DNA of 64,000 nt from Shumkonia mesophila. Its GTDB lineage: Bacteria; Pseudomonadota; Alphaproteobacteria; Rhodospirillales; Shumkoniaceae. The stretch spans positions 186,001 to 250,000 of the forward strand of contig NZ_JAOTID010000001.1 of assembly GCF_026163695.1 (NCBI RefSeq), written 5' to 3'. The notes under the pieces were generated by a model. It was not told the DNA's origin and searched no databases. It worked only from the letters and a program-made list of their open reading frames with translations. The translations under genes and the position numbers were made by a program. This document shows, one piece after another, positions 1 to 11,500 of the stretch (position 1 is its first letter; every line of letters begins with the position of its first letter).

Positions 1-2527
<2,527 letters not shown>

Positions 2528-2705
2528 GGTTCCTCGAAGGCGCAGTTTACCGCCGCGCCCTCTCCCTCCGTTCGGATCAGGGGGCAGCCTCGCCCCGGGT
2601 GGGGCACCCCACAAGATGGGGTCGCCCACCGTCGTTGACTACCCCCGCCCAGTCCTTCGCAAAGGGATGCCGCCCCCGTCGCCGAAAGCGGCCTCCGCAA
2701 GTCCC

Positions 2706-3731
<1,026 letters not shown>

Positions 3732-3837
3732 CTATTATTGCCTAGGCGTTACTAGCGCGATCGCAAGCCCACGGCAAGTGGGGCGTGGCCGTGCGCCCGT
3801 CAAGGGGCAGGACAACCTTGGCGAGCCCTGGGGCCGA

Positions 3838-5178
3838 TCAGGAGGCGAACATCGCCTCCATCTCGCGGCGCAGTTTCACGCCTTCCGCCGTCTCGTCGGC
3901 GACGACGTCGGCCCAGCGCAGGGCCTGGCCGGCCGGGATGTCGCGCTTCAGTTTGACGCCGTGGGCGAGCCCGATCGGCAGCCCGCCGATGGCCAGCGAA
4001 TCGGCGGCCGGCATCAGCCTGCCCCACACCCGATAGCCGCCCTCGCCGTCCAGCACCTCGCCGGCCTTGAGCCCGCGCTTGGCGGTCGCCACCACGTCGC
4101 CGCGAAAGCCGGTGGCCCGCCCCGTCGCCTCGCCGCGCAGGGCGGCGGCGGCGACGCTGATGCCCAGTTCCAGGCCGATCAGGTGGTAGGGGCGCCACAG
4201 CGCCGAATAACGACCGGAACGGTCGGTGATCATGCCGTAGTCGCGAAAGCAGTTCCTGACGTAGTCGGTCGGCGCCTCGAAGACGACGTAGACGCCCCAG
4301 CGCAGGTTGTGGGGAAGGTCGCGGCCGTCACGCGTGCGGCTGGACACCACCTCGACCTGCCCCTTGTGGTGAAGCACGCCGCCCTCGGCGGCGGGAATGA
4401 GCGTGCGGGCCAGGTCCTCGGCGGCGCAGGGCGGAAAATCAAGGCCGCCGGGGGCCGGCGTCAGGCCGGTGGCGTTGGCCACCGCCGCCATCTCGATCGA
4501 CGACTTGGTGCCGTCGAGGAAGGAATTGAACATCTTGGCGTTCATGCCGCTTTCGGCGGCGCGCTCGGCCGACAGGCCGTAATAGTTCCACACCGTGTCG
4601 GGGGTGGAGGTATGGAATTCCGGCATGTAGAGGGTGCCCTTGCCGGCGGCCACCACCGTGAGTCCGCAGGCCCGGGCCCAGTCCACCTGCTCGCAGATGA
4701 GGGCCGGCTGGTCGCCGTAGGCCATGGCGTAGACGACGCCGGCCTCGGCGGCGCGCCTGGCCAGCAGTGGGCCGACCAGGACGTCGGCCTCGACGTTGAC
4801 CATGACGATGTGACGGCGGTGCTTGAAGCTGAGCAGCGCGTGGCGGATGCCCGCCTCGGGAATGCCGGTCGCCTCGATGATGACCTCGATGCCGTCGGCG
4901 GCGATCAGCGCCGCCGCGTCGTCGGTGACGGCGGTCGCCCCCGTCTTGAGCGCCTCGGCGAAGGTGGCGGCGGCGCACCGCTCCTTGGCCCAGCCGACGG
5001 TGCGGCAGGCCGCCCGGGCGCGGGCCGGGTCGAGGTCGGCGATGCCGACCAGATGCAGGCCCGGCGTATGCTGGACCTGCGAGAGGAACATCGAGCCGAA
5101 CTTGCCGGCGCCGATCAGGCCGACCCGGATGGGCCGCCCCTCGGCTGCCCGCGCCGCCAGCATGGTGTGCAGATTCAT
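3838..5178 (-). CDS. NAD(P)-dependent oxidoreductase, homoserine dehydrogenase-like with C-terminal SAF domain
   Basis: The 446-residue protein has an N-terminal Rossmann fold (GLIGAGKFG, about residues 20-28) and a central region related to homoserine dehydrogenase (VEADVLVGPLLARRA, then AYGDQPALICEQVDWAR and KGTLYMPEFHTSTPDTVW). The C-terminal ~75 residues (KRGLKAGEVLDGEGGY to RDIPAGQALRWADV) resemble a SAF domain like those of sialic-acid synthase and FlgA. Relatives are often annotated vaguely as oxidoreductase, sometimes wrongly as FlgA. The substrate cannot be told from sequence; a sugar-acid or hydroxy-acid derived semialdehyde is possible. The start is the ATG at 5176-5178, preceded by GGGGGAAGG; an upstream in-frame ATG has no such site. 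It is monocistronic, divergent from the hydroxylase gene. True homoserine dehydrogenase activity is unlikely because of the SAF fusion and the absence of an ACT domain. Confidence 0.8.
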   Translation of the reverse strand: MNLHTMLAARAAEGRPIRVGLIGAGKFGSMFLSQVQHTPGLHLVGIADLDPARARAACRTVGWAKERCAAATFAEALKTGATAVTDDAAALIAADGIEVIIEATGIPEAGIRHALLSFKHRRHIVMVNVEADVLVGPLLARRAAEAGVVYAMAYGDQPALICEQVDWARACGLTVVAAGKGTLYMPEFHTSTPDTVWNYYGLSAERAAESGMNAKMFNSFLDGTKSSIEMAAVANATGLTPAPGGLDFPPCAAEDLARTLIPAAEGGVLHHKGQVEVVSSRTRDGRDLPHNLRWGVYVVFEAPTDYVRNCFRDYGMITDRSGRYSALWRPYHLIGLELGISVAAAALRGEATGRATGFRGDVVATAKRGLKAGEVLDGEGGYRVWGRLMPAADSLAIGGLPIGLAHGVKLKRDIPAGQALRWADVVADETAEGVKLRREMEAMFAS

Positions 5179-5285
5179 GTGAAAGCCTTCCCCCGTCGGT
5201 TCGCGGGTCACCTTAACACGGCGAAACCGGATCGGAAATCGGCGAAGGCCTTTACCGCGCCGCCCGATCCGGCGATCATCCGGGA

Positions 5286-6155
5286 ATGACGAGCGCGAAT
5301 GCCGATCTCTGGGAACGCCTGCTGGCCAGCGAGGCCCTGGTGCGCGTCGGTTTCTTCCTGGGCGTGCTGGTCCTCATGATGGCGCTCGAAGCCGCCTTTC
5401 CGCGCCGCGTGCGCACCGTTTCCCGCGGCCGCCGCTGGCCCGGCAACCTCGGCATCGTGATGCTCGATTCCCTCATCGTGCGCGCCCTCGTGCCGATGGC
5501 GGCGGTGGGTGTGGCCATGATCGCCGAGGCCAGAGGCTGGGGGTTGTTTCACGCACTCGGCCTGCCGACGGCCTGGACGGTCCTGCTGAGCGTGCTGGCG
5601 CTCGACCTCGTCATCTATCTGCAGCACGTCGTCTTCCACGCCGTGCCGGCGCTGTGGCGGCTGCACCGCATGCATCACGCCGACCTCGACATCGACGTCA
5701 CCACCGGGGCCCGCTTCCATCCCATCGAGATCCTGCTGTCCATGGGCATCAAGATGGCGGTGGTGGCCGCCCTTGGAGCGCCGGCCGTCGGCGTCGTGAT
5801 CTTCGAAGTGCTGCTCAACGCCACCTCGATGTTCAACCACGCCAACCTGAACCTGCCCCGGCGCTTCGATCGCGTGCTCCGCTGGCTGGTGGTGACCCCC
5901 GACATGCACCGGGTCCACCATTCGGCCATCCGCCGCGAGACCGACAGCAACTTCGGCTTCAACCTGCCATGGTGGGACCGCCTGCTCGGCACCTATCGCG
6001 ACCAGCCGGAGAAGGGCCACGACGGCATGACCATCGGCCTTCCCATCTTCCGCGATCCCGGCGCCTCGCGCCTGGACAGGCTCTTGATCCAGCCCTTCCT
6101 CAACCCGCCCCGCCAGCCCCTTCCCGACGACAAGCGCCCCGACGGCGCCGGCTGA
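5286..6155 (+). CDS. Sterol desaturase / fatty acid hydroxylase family membrane protein
   Basis: Membrane-bound di-iron oxygenase of the fatty acid hydroxylase superfamily, 289 residues. Hydrophobic segments lie near residues 18-38, 55-80 and 95-118. The histidine clusters that bind the two irons are visible in order: HVVFH, HRMHH, a lone NH in FNHANLN, and MHRVHH near residue 210. That spacing is diagnostic of the family. The substrate (sterol, hopanoid, fatty acid or carotenoid) cannot be assigned. It stands alone between two genes on the opposite strand, starting about 105 bp from its divergent neighbour and ending 12 bp from the stop of the sigma factor gene, with which it converges. Confidence 0.87.
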   Translation: MTSANADLWERLLASEALVRVGFFLGVLVLMMALEAAFPRRVRTVSRGRRWPGNLGIVMLDSLIVRALVPMAAVGVAMIAEARGWGLFHALGLPTAWTVLLSVLALDLVIYLQHVVFHAVPALWRLHRMHHADLDIDVTTGARFHPIEILLSMGIKMAVVAALGAPAVGVVIFEVLLNATSMFNHANLNLPRRFDRVLRWLVVTPDMHRVHHSAIRRETDSNFGFNLPWWDRLLGTYRDQPEKGHDGMTIGLPIFRDPGASRLDRLLIQPFLNPPRQPLPDDKRPDGAG

Positions 6156-6167
6156 CGGGAAAAGGGC

Positions 6168-7091
6168 TCACCCGCGGCCCGCGAACCGGCGCTCGAGATG
6201 GGCCAGTTTTTCGGGATTGCGCACGATGTAGATGGCGGTGATCACGCCGCTCTGAATGTCCAGCGCGGTCGTCTGCAGCCGGCCGTCGGCCTCGAGCGTG
6301 ATGAACCCGACCATCCCGTTGATCGGTCCCCGATAGACGACGGCGGGAATCCGCCGGGCGGTCTTGCGGGCGATGCCGGTATAGAGGCGGGCGATCTTGG
6401 CGCGACCGAAGATCGGATTCAGCGCGGCCGGCCGGATGCCGCCGCCGTCGGTATAGGCGATCGCGTCCTCGGCCAACAACCGTTGCAGGGCGCCGACGTC
6501 GCCGCCGCGCGATGCCGCCAGGAAGGCCTCGGCGATGCGCGCCCCCTCGTCCCGCGGCACCGAAAATCGCGGCCGTGCGTCTTGCACGTGTCGCCGGGCA
6601 CGGGCGGCCAACTGGCGGCAGGCGGCTTCGGTACGGCCGATGGCGCCGGCGACCTCGGCGAAGTCGAGGTCGAAGACGTCATGCAACAGGAAGGCCGCCC
6701 GCTCGAGCGGCGACAGCCGCTCGAGCGCCAGCAGCAGGGTGACCGAAAGATCGTCCGCCAGGCCGCCATCCTGGCCATTCTGGCCGATCCCGTCGTCGAG
6801 GAACGGTTCCGGCAGCCACGGCCCGACATAGGCCTCCCGGCGATGGCGGGCCGATTTCAGGTAATCCAGGCACAGCCGGGCCACGGTCTTCGACAGGAAG
6901 GCGCCGGCGTTGGCAACGCGGCAACGGTCCGTCGCGTGCCAACGCAGGTAGGCGTCCTGGACGATGTCCTCGGCATCCGAGACCGACCCCAGCATCCGGT
7001 AAGCCAGGCCGACCAGCCGGCGGCGATGCGGCTCGAAGCTTGCCGCCGCGTCGTCGCCCTCGCCGCCCACCGCCAGAACGGTTCCCGTCAT
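6168..7091 (-). CDS. ECF41-group RNA polymerase sigma factor with SnoaL-like C-terminal domain
   Basis: Extracytoplasmic-function sigma factor, 307 residues, longer than a minimal ECF because of a fused C-terminal SnoaL-like domain. Region 2 (YRMLGSVSDAEDIVQDAYLRW) and region 4 (LSPLERAAFLLHDVFDLDFAEVA) are clear. Three signatures of group ECF41 are present: WLPEP in the linker, a DGGG motif, and NPEKL near the C-terminus (NPDKL in the group). In this group the fused domain replaces a separate anti-sigma factor and tunes activity. The start ATG at 7089-7091 lies 10 bp after the stop of the carboxymuconolactone decarboxylase gene, with AAGGGCGG as binding site, so the two form an operon. An upstream in-frame ATG would overlap the decarboxylase and is less likely. 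Confidence 0.92.
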   Translation of the reverse strand: MTGTVLAVGGEGDDAAASFEPHRRRLVGLAYRMLGSVSDAEDIVQDAYLRWHATDRCRVANAGAFLSKTVARLCLDYLKSARHRREAYVGPWLPEPFLDDGIGQNGQDGGLADDLSVTLLLALERLSPLERAAFLLHDVFDLDFAEVAGAIGRTEAACRQLAARARRHVQDARPRFSVPRDEGARIAEAFLAASRGGDVGALQRLLAEDAIAYTDGGGIRPAALNPIFGRAKIARLYTGIARKTARRIPAVVYRGPINGMVGFITLEADGRLQTTALDIQSGVITAIYIVRNPEKLAHLERRFAGRG

Positions 7092-7101
7092 CGCGCCGCC
7101 C

Positions 7102-7563
7102 TTACGCCGCCTTGGAGGCCGCCGCCACCGGATGGACCGAGCGAAAGCCGACGCCGAAGCGGTTCCAGGCGTTGATCGTGGCAATCAGCAGGGTCAGTTT
7201 CACCAACTCCTCCTCGCTGAACTGCTCGCGTGCCATTTCGTAGTCGGCGTCCGGCGCATGGGTGTCGGCCAGTCGGGTCAGGGCCTCGGTCCAGGCCAGC
7301 GCCGCCCGTTCGCGCGCGGAATAGAGCGGCGATTCCCGCCAGGCATCCAGCAGGTAAAGCCGCTCCTCGCGTTCTCCCTGGGCGCGGGCGTCTTTCGTAT
7401 GCATGTGGATGCAAAAGGCGCAGCCGTTGATCTGCGAGGCCCGGATCTTGACCAGTTCGACGAGGCTCGGCTCCAGGCCGCCGGCCCTCGCTCGCTTTTC
7501 CAGCTCGATCATGGCCTGGATGACGTCGGGGGCAACGGCCTGGGGGTTCAGTCTGGGGGTCAT
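7102..7563 (-). CDS. Carboxymuconolactone decarboxylase / AhpD-family protein, ECF41 partner
   Basis: Small alpha-helical AhpD-fold protein, 153 residues, with the redox motif CAFCIHMH (CxxC followed by a histidine), which in the AhpD family supports peroxidase-like or thiol-exchange chemistry. The preceding ELVKIRASQINGCAFC segment is characteristic. Proteins of this family (carboxymuconolactone decarboxylase-like) are the usual genomic partner and regulatory target of ECF41 sigma factors, and the ECF41 gene starts 10 bp downstream. The start ATG at 7561-7563 has a strong AAGGAG site. An earlier in-frame ATG would add 33 residues reading back through the promoter and is rejected. The physiological substrate and inducing signal are unknown. 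Confidence 0.9.
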   Translation of the reverse strand: MTPRLNPQAVAPDVIQAMIELEKRARAGGLEPSLVELVKIRASQINGCAFCIHMHTKDARAQGEREERLYLLDAWRESPLYSARERAALAWTEALTRLADTHAPDADYEMAREQFSEEELVKLTLLIATINAWNRFGVGFRSVHPVAAASKAA

Positions 7564-7605
7564 CGTCTTCTCCTTGTGTCGAAAAAAAATGGCTTTCCGA
7601 CATAA

Positions 7606-7632
7606 GACGAGACGTGGGGGCCGATTGTGACA
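7606..7632 (-). promoter_or_regulatory. ECF41-type promoter of the decarboxylase-sigma operon
   Basis: On the minus strand TGTCACA (7626-7632) is followed after exactly 16 bp by CGTC (7606-7609). This matches the published ECF41 promoter consensus (TGTCACA, about 16 bp, CGTC). It lies about 43 bp upstream of the decarboxylase start codon and implies autoregulation of the operon by the sigma factor encoded in it. Confidence 0.85.
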
Positions 7633-7660
7633 CGGCCAAGCAAAAAACACCCCAAACGCC

Positions 7661-7687
7661 AACCGCCGGGCTTGGGACCCGGCGGTT
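7661..7687 (-). terminator. Intrinsic terminator of the sdh operon
   Basis: A 10-bp perfect stem (AACCGCCGGG with CCCGGCGGTT) and 7-nt loop lie 33 bp past the sdhB stop. On the minus strand the stem is followed within about 15 nt by a T-rich tract (TTTGGGGTGTTTTTT). It also insulates sdhB from the ECF41 promoter, although that promoter fires away from sdhB. Confidence 0.65.
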
Positions 7688-7719
7688 TCTATGCGTTCGA
7701 TGACGGCCGCGGCCGGTGG

Positions 7720-8520
7720 CTACTCGCGCTTGATCATCAGCTGCTTGAGCTCGCCGATGGCCCTGGCGGGATTGAGGTTCTTCGGGCAGGTGACGGTGCA
7801 GTTCATGATGGTGTGGCAGCGGAACAGCCGCATGCCGTCCTCCAGGAACTCCAGCCGTTCGCCGGTGTGCTCGTCACGCGAATCCTGGATCCAGCGGTGC
7901 GCCTGCATCAGGGTGGCGGGGCCGAGATAGCCGCGCTGGCCGTTCCACCAGTAGCTGGGGCAGCTGGTCGAGCAGCAGAAGCACAGGATGCATTCCCACA
8001 TGCCGTCGAGCTTCTTGCGCTCCTCCGGGCTTTGCAGGCGCTCGCCCTGGGGCGGCGGGGCGGTGTCGGCCTTGAGCCACGGCTCGATGGCCTCGTACTG
8101 GGCGAAGGCGTGGGAAAGGTCGACTACCAGGTCCTTGACCACCGCCATGTGCGGCAGCGGATAGATGGTGACGTCGCCCTTGACGTCGGAAATCGCCTTG
8201 ATGCAGGACAGCGTGTTGGTGCCGTCGATATTCATCGAGCACGAGCCGCACACGCCTTCGCGGCAGGAGCGCCGGAAGGTCAGCGTCGAATCGACCTCGT
8301 CCTTGATCTTGATCAGGGCGTCCAACACCATCGGCCCGCACTTGTCGAGGTCGATCTCGTAGGTGTCGAGCCGGGGATTCTCGTCCTTATCGGGGTCCCA
8401 GCGATAGATGTGGAACTTCTTGACCCGCGTGGCTCCCGCCGGGGCTGCGAACGTTTTCCCCTTGCCCACCTTGGAGTTGGCGGGAAGGAGGAATTTCCCC
8501 AAGGGCATCAACGCAACCAT
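7720..8520 (-). CDS. sdhB: Succinate dehydrogenase iron-sulfur subunit
   Basis: Iron-sulfur subunit of complex II, carrying electrons from the FAD of SdhA to ubiquinone; 266 residues. The N-terminal [2Fe-2S] ligands are in CREGVCGSC. The C-terminal clusters use [13 protein letters not shown] ([4Fe-4S]) and [13 protein letters not shown] ([3Fe-4S] plus shared ligands). The start is the ATG at 8518-8520, preceded by GAGAGGTC; an upstream in-frame ATG lacks support. It is the last gene of sdhC-sdhD-sdhA-sdhB, separated from sdhA by 72 bp that contain a short perfect hairpin. The protein acts on the cytoplasmic face of the inner membrane. Confidence 0.97.
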   Translation of the reverse strand: MVALMPLGKFLLPANSKVGKGKTFAAPAGATRVKKFHIYRWDPDKDENPRLDTYEIDLDKCGPMVLDALIKIKDEVDSTLTFRRSCREGVCGSCSMNIDGTNTLSCIKAISDVKGDVTIYPLPHMAVVKDLVVDLSHAFAQYEAIEPWLKADTAPPPQGERLQSPEERKKLDGMWECILCFCCSTSCPSYWWNGQRGYLGPATLMQAHRWIQDSRDEHTGERLEFLEDGMRLFRCHTIMNCTVTCPKNLNPARAIGELKQLMIKRE

Positions 8521-8555
8521 GAACCTGACCTCTCGAGTTGATCGCTCATTAGTTT

Positions 8556-8571
8556 GGTTGCCCAGGCAACC
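8556..8571. other. Short intercistronic hairpin between sdhA and sdhB
   Basis: GGTTGCC and GGCAACC are perfect inverted arms separated by 2 nt. There is no T-run on the minus strand, so an mRNA-stabilising or processing hairpin within the operon is more likely than a terminator. Confidence 0.5.
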
Positions 8572-8592
8572 TTTCAACCGAAATCGCGGCCC

Positions 8593-10380
8593 TCAGTAGA
8601 CCCGCACCTGCGGCGCAATGGACTGGACATCGTCCGACAGCGGCTTGGTGTGGACCGGCCTGAACGTGATGTCGATACCGCCCCTGTCGTTGAACGTCGC
8701 CAGCGTGTGCTTCATCCAGTTCACGTCGTCGCGGTTGGGGAAGTCCTCGCGGGCATGGGCCCCTCGGCTTTCCTCGCGAATGCCGGCGCAGTACATCACC
8801 GCCTTGGCGTTGATCATGAGGTTCTCGAGCTCGAGGGCCTCGATCAGGTCGGTGTTCCAGATCATCGAGCGGTCGGAGATCCCGATCTCGGCCAGCGAGG
8901 CGTCGACCTCTTTGATCTTCTGCCAGCCTTCGTCCAGCGTCTTCTTGGTGCGGAAGACGGCGGCGTCGTTCTGCATGGTCCGCTGCATGGAAAGCCGGAT
9001 TTCGCTGGTCCGAAGCTTGCCGTTGGCCTGGCGCAGGCGATCGAGGCGGGCCAGCGCGAAGTCGGCCGAACCCTTCGGCAGCGGGGCCTGCTCGGCCAGC
9101 GGCTTCAGCAGCTCGGCGGCGCGCAGCGCGGCGGCGCGTCCGAACACCACCAGATCGGTCAGCGAGTTGGTGCCCAGCCGGTTGGCGCCGTGCACCGAGG
9201 CGCAGGCCGCCTCGCCCACCGCCATCAGGCCCGGGAAAACGGCATCGGGATCGGCCGCCGTCGGCCGCAGCACCTCGCCGTGATAGTTGGTCGGGATGCC
9301 GCCCATGCTGTAATGGCAGGTCGGCAGCACCGGGATCGGGTCCTTGGTGGCGTCGACGCCGGCGAAGATCATCGCCGTCTCGACGATGCCGGGCAGCTTT
9401 TCGTGCAGGAACTCGGCGCCCAGGTGCTCGACGTGCAGCAGCATGTGGTCCTTGTGCTCGCCGACGCCGCGCCCTTCGCGCATCTCGATGGTCATGGCGC
9501 GCGACACCACGTCGCGCGAGGCCAGGTCCTTGGTCTTGGGCGCGTACTTCTCCATGAAGCGCACGCCCTCGGCGTTGGTCAGGTACCCGCCCTCGCCGCG
9601 GCAGGCCTCGGTGATCAGGCAGCCGGCCGAATAGATGCCGGTGGGGTGGAATTGCACGAACTCCATGTCCTGGAGCGGCAGCCCGGCCCTGGCCACCATG
9701 GCACCGCCGTCGCCGGTGCAGATGTGGGCCAGCGTGCTCGAGAAATAGACGCGCCCGGCGCCGCCGGTCGCCAGCACCACCGTCTGCGCCCGGAAGCGGT
9801 GGATGGTGCCGTCCTCGAGGCACAGCGCGACCACGCCGTGGCAGGCGCCGTCGGCGCCCATGATCAGGTCGATGGCGAAGTATTCGTTGAAGAACACCGC
9901 CTTATGCTTGAGGCACTGCTGATAGAGGGTGTGCAGCATGGCGTGGCCGGTACGGTCGGCCGCCGCGACCGAGCGCGGCACCGGCTTCTCGCCGAAGTTC
10001 GAGGTATGGCCGCCGAAGGGCCGCTGGTACATCTTGCCGTTCTCGCGACGCGAGAAGGGCAGGCCGAAATGCTCCAGCTCGTAGACCGCCGGGATGGCGT
10101 TGCGGCACATGTATTCGATGGCATCCTGGTCGCCCAGCCAGTCCGACCCCTTGACGGTGTCGTACATGTGCCAGCGCCAATCGTCCTCGGTTTCGTTGCC
10201 GATGGCGGCGCCGATGCCGCCCTGGGCGGCCACCGTGTGGCTGCGGGTCGGATAGACCTTGGTGACGCAGGCGGTGGAGAATCCGGCCGCCGACATGCCA
10301 AGCGTCGCCCTCAACCCGGCGCCGCCGGCGCCGACCACGACGACGTCATAGGTATGGTCGGTAATTTCGTATGCGGGCAT
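8593..10380 (-). CDS. sdhA: Succinate dehydrogenase flavoprotein subunit
   Basis: Catalytic subunit oxidising succinate to fumarate, 595 residues. The N-terminal dinucleotide motif [16 protein letters not shown] binds FAD. The [10 protein letters not shown] segment holds the histidine that carries FAD covalently. The substrate-site region shows [10 protein letters not shown] and [10 protein letters not shown], and the C-terminal capping region is complete. The start ATG at 10378-10380 follows sdhD by 6 bp, giving a tightly packed sdhCDAB order. Length and motifs match the family and nothing appears altered. Confidence 0.98.
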   Translation of the reverse strand: MPAYEITDHTYDVVVVGAGGAGLRATLGMSAAGFSTACVTKVYPTRSHTVAAQGGIGAAIGNETEDDWRWHMYDTVKGSDWLGDQDAIEYMCRNAIPAVYELEHFGLPFSRRENGKMYQRPFGGHTSNFGEKPVPRSVAAADRTGHAMLHTLYQQCLKHKAVFFNEYFAIDLIMGADGACHGVVALCLEDGTIHRFRAQTVVLATGGAGRVYFSSTLAHICTGDGGAMVARAGLPLQDMEFVQFHPTGIYSAGCLITEACRGEGGYLTNAEGVRFMEKYAPKTKDLASRDVVSRAMTIEMREGRGVGEHKDHMLLHVEHLGAEFLHEKLPGIVETAMIFAGVDATKDPIPVLPTCHYSMGGIPTNYHGEVLRPTAADPDAVFPGLMAVGEAACASVHGANRLGTNSLTDLVVFGRAAALRAAELLKPLAEQAPLPKGSADFALARLDRLRQANGKLRTSEIRLSMQRTMQNDAAVFRTKKTLDEGWQKIKEVDASLAEIGISDRSMIWNTDLIEALELENLMINAKAVMYCAGIREESRGAHAREDFPNRDDVNWMKHTLATFNDRGGIDITFRPVHTKPLSDDVQSIAPQVRVY

Positions 10381-10386
10381 CGGCTG

Positions 10387-10800
10387 TTATCCTCCCAGGC
10401 CGATCAGGACGATCGACACCACCGCGAAAGCGCCAAACAGGATGCAGGCGAACCGAAGCGCGATGATGCCGCCGATCTTGGTGGCGTCGTGGTGAACGTA
10501 GTCCTCGATGACGACGGCGACGGCGATCCAGGCGTGCCAGAAGAAGAAGAAGGTCAGCAGCACCATCAGCACCATGTTGCCGGGGACCGTCAGCCACATC
10601 GCCATGCTGTCGTAATCGGCAGCGACGCCGCTCAGCAGCGCCACGACGAACCAGATGGTCAGGGGCACCAGGGCCAGCGCCGTCAGGCGTTCCCAGTACC
10701 AGTGTGCGGAACCGTGTCCGGTCGAGCCGAGGCCGCGGGCATGGCCGAGCGAGGACCGCTTCGAGCCCGGTTCCGGGCCGAGCGCACTGCGCAACGTCAT
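10387..10800 (-). CDS. sdhD: Succinate dehydrogenase membrane anchor subunit
   Basis: Hydrophobic anchor of complex II, 137 residues with three predicted membrane helices (about residues 38-58, 71-92 and 105-135). HWYWERLTALALVPL and WHAWIAVAVVIEDYVHHD match SdhD of alphaproteobacteria and contribute to heme b and quinone binding. The basic, Gly/Ser-rich N-terminus of about 30 residues is cytoplasmic. Its ATG shares one base with the sdhC stop (TGATG), implying translational coupling; sdhA begins 6 bp after its stop. Confidence 0.93.
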   Translation of the reverse strand: MTLRSALGPEPGSKRSSLGHARGLGSTGHGSAHWYWERLTALALVPLTIWFVVALLSGVAADYDSMAMWLTVPGNMVLMVLLTFFFFWHAWIAVAVVIEDYVHHDATKIGGIIALRFACILFGAFAVVSIVLIGLGG

Positions 10801-11195
10801 CAGAGGACTCCCAGTTTAGCCAGGGCAACGGCCCAGGTGATCGCCGTGAAGAGGACGGTGCCGGCGAGGACGGCGATGCCGCCCGCGTTGACCTGGTGGA
10901 TCTCGAAACCCCATCCGATGTCCCAGACGAGGTGGCGGATCCCGTTGCACAGATGGAAGTACATGCAGACCGAAAAGCCGAACAGGCAGAGGTAGCCGAA
11001 CCACGTGGTCAAGAACCACTGCGCCGTGGCATAGGCATCCGGCCCGTACGCCGCCGCCCCCAGCCAATAGACGAAAAAGCCGAGACCGACCGCCAAACCG
11101 CCTCCGGTGATGCGCTGCATCACGGAAACGACAGAACTGATCTGGCCTTTGTAAATATGAAGGTGGGGGGAAAGCGGCCGCTTTCTTTTGGCCAT
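10800..11195 (-). CDS. sdhC: Succinate dehydrogenase cytochrome b556 subunit
   Basis: Cytochrome b subunit anchoring complex II, 131 residues with three membrane helices. The N-terminal SPHLHIYKGQ segment and SVVSVMQRITGGGLA form the quinone-proximal signature of the SdhC family. CMYFHLCNGIRHLVWD carries the axial heme histidine. It is the first gene of the operon, with an AGGAG Shine-Dalgarno 10 nt before the ATG and a sigma-70-like promoter about 60 bp upstream. Confidence 0.96.
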   Translation of the reverse strand: MAKRKRPLSPHLHIYKGQISSVVSVMQRITGGGLAVGLGFFVYWLGAAAYGPDAYATAQWFLTTWFGYLCLFGFSVCMYFHLCNGIRHLVWDIGWGFEIHQVNAGGIAVLAGTVLFTAITWAVALAKLGVL

Positions 11196-11251
11196 GAACT
11201 CTCACTCCTGATCGCTGGAGCGCCTTGGCATCCGTTTCGCGGCGCCCAGGT

Positions 11252-11280
11252 CATTTAAACCCGCCCTGGAAGCAAGTCAA
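11252..11280 (-). promoter_or_regulatory. Probable housekeeping promoter of sdhCDAB
   Basis: On the minus strand TTGACT (11275-11280) is followed after 17 bp by TAAATG (11252-11257), part of a local TTTAAAT. This gives a 5' leader of about 50 nt before sdhC. The -35 hexamer is good and the -10 moderate. Confidence 0.5.
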
Positions 11281-11339
11281 CGCCGGAGAGACCCCGTGGC
11301 ACGGAGGCGGGCAAGTAATGATTGCGCCCGCAGCGGGAG

Positions 11340-11500
11340 AGAGCCGCCTCTTTATTTTAGAATTCTTGAATGTACGTAACCTATTGAAATACATCACTCT
11401 CGTTTTCGGAGTGTGAATGAGTCTGTGGATAACGTGTGGGCCAATTGTGAAAAAATTGAAATTTTATTCACAGGAAAGTCGCTGTTGTGCAAAACTTATT
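11340..11500. other. DnaA-box cluster beside an AT-rich tract (candidate replication origin or DnaA-controlled site)
   Basis: Two perfect DnaA boxes (consensus TTATNCACA) are present: TGTGGATAA (reverse orientation, 11424-11432) and TTATTCACA (11464-11472). Three more have a single mismatch: TGTGAATGA (11412-11420), TGTGAAAAA (11446-11454) and TGTGCAAAA (11486-11494). Centre-to-centre spacings are 12, 22, 18 and 22 bp. Just upstream (about 11350-11400) is an AT-rich stretch that could unwind, striking in this GC-rich sequence. None of the usual origin neighbours of alphaproteobacteria (hemE, parAB, gidA, dnaA) is nearby, which lowers the odds that this is the chromosomal oriC. Confidence 0.45.
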
